From assembly GCA_036506275.1 (NCBI GenBank), contig DASXSB010000123.1:1-24588 (forward strand): a stretch of DNA of 24,588 nucleotides, given 5' to 3'. The notes under the pieces were generated by a model that saw nothing but the letters and a program-made list of their open reading frames with translations, was not told the DNA's origin and searched no databases. How positions within the stretch are numbered: position 1 is the stretch's first letter; each line of letters starts with the position of its first letter. This stretch comes from DASXSB01 sp036506275. Lineage in GTDB: Bacteria > Methylomirabilota > Methylomirabilia > Rokubacteriales > CSP1-6. Of the stretch, positions 22,951-24,588 are shown piece after piece. A program made the translations under genes and the position numbers.

Positions 22951-23339
22951 CGGCGCGCCGCTTCGGCGCCGCCGTCCTCGTGTTCGCCGCGGGCGCGCTC
23001 GCGGGCGCCGCCGCCATCACGTGGGCGCAGCCGGCGCCGCGCATGAGCGCTCAGGTCCTCCTCAACATCGTCACCGAGGAGCTGCGCTGGGCGCGTACGA
23101 ACGTGCGCGTCAACCTCGACACCTGGCAGCCGGGGTCCGAGGTGGGTCAGCACAAGCATCCCGGCCCCACCATCATCTACATCCTCGAGGGCCAGCTCGA
23201 GGAGACCTCGGCGGAGGGCACCCGCACGCTCTCCCCCGGCCAGGTCGTGTGGAACCGCGGACAGCGACCGCACAACGTCCGCAACACCAGCGATCGGATC
23301 GCGCGCGCGCTCGCCGTGCACCTCGATCCCGGTCGATGA
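22947..23339 (+). CDS. Exported cupin-domain protein
   Basis: A 130-residue protein. The N-terminus RRFGAAVLVFAAGALAGAAAI is a signal peptide or anchor, ending near AQPAP. The cupin core has QHKHPGPTIIYILEGQLEE (two His and a Glu as metal ligands) and GQVVWNRGQRPHNVRN (third His). A periplasmic location is likely; the ligand is unknown. GTG 22947 is preferred because it begins right at the signal sequence and forms a GTGA overlap with the leader frame. An in-frame ATG at 22845 would put the start between the -35 and -10 of the promoter and is unlikely. DUF1054 follows 15 nt downstream. Confidence 0.78.
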   Translation: MTARRFGAAVLVFAAGALAGAAAITWAQPAPRMSAQVLLNIVTEELRWARTNVRVNLDTWQPGSEVGQHKHPGPTIIYILEGQLEETSAEGTRTLSPGQVVWNRGQRPHNVRNTSDRIARALAVHLDPGR

Positions 23340-23354
23340 GCTGAGGAGGCGACG

Positions 23355-23984
23355 ATGCCGTCGGGAGCCTTCGGCGCCGCGGACTTCAAGACGTTCGACG
23401 TCAATGGATTCCAGCCGCGCATGGGGGAGATCCGGACGCGCATCCGACCCAAGCTGGAAACGCTCGGCCATCGCCTCGCCCCCGGCATCGCGCGCGCCAC
23501 CGCCGGCGACACGTTCGCCCACGTCGCCAAGCACGCGCGGCGGACGGTGAATCCGCCCGGCGACACGTGGGTGGCCTTCGGCCCCGACGCCCGCGGCTAC
23601 AAGAAGCATCCGCACTTCAAGGTCGCCGTGTCCAGGCACTGTGTGCGGTTTCTCTTCGAGGTGGGACCGGAGCACGCCGACAAGAAACGCTGGGCGGCCG
23701 CCTTCAAGCGCAACGTGAACCGCCTCGCGCCCGTGCTGGGACGGGTCAACGGCCTCGCGTGGTTCAAGAACGAGCACGACGAGGAACCGGCCGCGCTGCT
23801 CGCGGACCTCGGCGCGGAAGGGCTCGCGCGCGTCGGGGACGAGCTCCTGCGCACGCGCGATGGCCAGCTCGTGCTTGGACGCGCGGTGCGGGCGGAAGAG
23901 GCGGCGCGCTGGAGGGAGCCGCAATACCGCGAGGCCGCCCTCGATACCTTCCGCGCGCTGGCGCCGCTCTACCGTCTCCGGTGA
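23355..23984 (+). CDS. DUF1054 (YktB-like) protein
   Basis: A 209-residue protein of the DUF1054/YktB family known from Firmicutes and others. The signature is visible as DFKTFDVNGFQPRM, IRPKLETLG, FAHVAKHARRTVNPP, DTWVAFGPDARGYKKHPHF and a C-terminal half that aligns less clearly. No function is established for the family. The ATG follows a GAGGAGG site at optimal spacing. It is in one operon with the exported cupin upstream and overlaps the HAD gene by GTGA. Confidence 0.88.
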   Translation: MPSGAFGAADFKTFDVNGFQPRMGEIRTRIRPKLETLGHRLAPGIARATAGDTFAHVAKHARRTVNPPGDTWVAFGPDARGYKKHPHFKVAVSRHCVRFLFEVGPEHADKKRWAAAFKRNVNRLAPVLGRVNGLAWFKNEHDEEPAALLADLGAEGLARVGDELLRTRDGQLVLGRAVRAEEAARWREPQYREAALDTFRALAPLYRLR

Positions 23985-24439
23985 CCGCCAGCAAGGCGGT
24001 CGTGTTCGATCTCGACGGCGTGCTCCTCGATCCCCGCGCCCGCGGCGGCCCCGGCGCCGTGCCCGGCGTCGACGCGTTCCTCGCCATCCTCGGCACGCAC
24101 CGGATCCCGTGCGCGGTCGCCACCGCGTTCTCCCGCTTCGACGCCGACCGCGTGCTCGCCCACCTCGGCCTCGCCCGACGCTTCGTCGTCGTCGTCACCG
24201 CCGACGACGTGCGGCGCCGGAAGCCGGATCCCGAGGTCTACCTGCGCGCCGCCGACGGTGTCGGCATCGAGCCCGGCCATTGCCTCGTGTTCGAGGACGC
24301 GGTGATGGGCGTGGCCTCGGCGCGGTCGGCGGGGATGCGCGTGATCGGCGTCATGACCACGTACGCGGAATCCGAGCTCGTGCGCGCGGGGGCCGAGCGG
24401 GCCATCCCGAACTTCGAGGGCGTCACGTGGCCTCTGTGA
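23981..24439 (+). CDS. Small HAD-superfamily hydrolase without cap domain
   Basis: A 152-residue HAD protein. Motif I is VVFDLDGVL with Asp10 and Asp12; the Lys motif is RRRKPDPEVYLRAA; motif IV is VFEDAVMGVASARSAGM. These match the beta-phosphoglucomutase-like subgroup, but the ~70-residue helical cap usually inserted after motif I is missing; only about 15 residues separate motif I from PGVDAFLAIL. It may therefore act on large or protein-bound phosphates. The GTG start forms a GTGA overlap with the DUF1054 stop, and its own stop overlaps the next gene in the same way. Confidence 0.85.
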   Translation: MTASKAVVFDLDGVLLDPRARGGPGAVPGVDAFLAILGTHRIPCAVATAFSRFDADRVLAHLGLARRFVVVVTADDVRRRKPDPEVYLRAADGVGIEPGHCLVFEDAVMGVASARSAGMRVIGVMTTYAESELVRAGAERAIPNFEGVTWPL

Positions 24440-24588
24440 GCTCGCCCCAGTTCTGGGACGACGCCTACGCGCGCGGCGCCGACGGCTGGGAGCTACGGCG
24501 CGCCACCCCGCCCCTCGTGAGCTTCGTGGAGTCGACGCCGCCGCCGCGCGGTCGGGTGGCGGTGCCGGGATGCGGGCGCGGGCACGAC
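24436..24588 (+). CDS. TPMT-like SAM-dependent methyltransferase, partial
   Basis: Only the first 51 codons are present before the window ends. SPQFWDDAYARGADGWELRRATPPL matches the N-terminus of thiopurine-S-methyltransferase-like proteins (a W...GWDLG..P type lead-in), and VAVPGCGRGHD is the diagnostic motif I of that family. These enzymes methylate small thiol, halide or chalcogen compounds. The GTG start at 24436 overlaps the HAD stop (GTGA); a GTG at 24427 is an alternative. Confidence 0.8.
   Translation, partial: MSSPQFWDDAYARGADGWELRRATPPLVSFVESTPPPRGRVAVPGCGRGHD

Noticed and set aside
22434..23924. 496-codon minus-strand frame extending the cupin upstream
   Set aside because: The first ~370 codons are antisense to the exported cupin and DUF1054; the ATG at 22811 with a strong GGGAGG site gives a normal cupin.
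1..24588. CRISPR arrays, tRNA/rRNA genes, insertion sequences, attachment sites
   Set aside because: No regularly spaced repeats, no cloverleaf-like or rRNA-like segment, and no transposase or integrase motif was seen on either strand.

Overview
This is a GC-rich bacterial window (about two thirds G+C or more by eye). It carries 28 protein-coding genes packed almost end to end, with no rRNA, tRNA, CRISPR array or insertion sequence that I can see. GTG starts are common, Shine-Dalgarno sites are GGAG-like, and 4-nt ATGA/GTGA overlaps are frequent. The periplasmic binding protein has a plain signal peptide with no lipobox, and there is a nucleotide-sugar/heptose-type operon; both point to a diderm. 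The mix (DUF1054, TPMT-like methyltransferase, family-5 peptide transporter, very high GC) would suit a Candidatus Rokubacteria/Methylomirabilota or a similar soil bacterium. That taxonomic guess is inference only.

Region 1 (6-16404, minus strand) is one run of 18 co-oriented genes that probably continues past the left edge. In transcription order it encodes: a YjbQ/UPF0047 protein; a GDP-mannose-4,6-dehydratase-like SDR; a family-2 glycosyltransferase; two NAD-dependent epimerases; a nucleotidyltransferase-kinase fusion related to HldE but with reversed domain order; a Gfo/Idh/MocA oxidoreductase; a nucleotide-sugar-dehydrogenase-like protein lacking the catalytic Cys; a GmhB-like HAD phosphatase; a GmhA-like SIS isomerase; an RmlD-like SDR; two SAM methyltransferases; two DegT/DnrJ aminotransferases; both subunits of a thiamine-diphosphate E1 enzyme; and a TalC/FSA-type transaldolase. 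Ten of its 17 junctions are 4-nt ATGA/GTGA overlaps and one is TGATG, so it should behave as one translationally coupled operon. Read as a pathway, C3/C2 transfer enzymes could supply a heptulose phosphate, and the isomerase, kinase, phosphatase and nucleotidyltransferase could make an NDP-heptose-like sugar. The dehydratase, epimerases, aminotransferases and methyltransferases would then turn it into a deoxy/amino/methylated glycan unit.

Region 2 (16405-16584) is a divergent promoter region with a good sigma70-type promoter for the big operon and a 13-bp palindrome over its -10 element. Rightward lies one multi-pass GT-C-type membrane glycosyltransferase (16585-18072).

Region 3 (18097-22353, minus strand) encodes a UDP-sugar 4-epimerase-like SDR coupled by ATGA to a peptide-type ABC importer: binding protein and two permeases, with no ATPase in the window.

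Region 4 (22434-24588) has two divergent cupin genes around a clear promoter. The rightward operon holds a possible 11-residue leader peptide, a secreted cupin, a DUF1054 protein, a capless HAD protein and the start of a TPMT-like methyltransferase that runs off the window.
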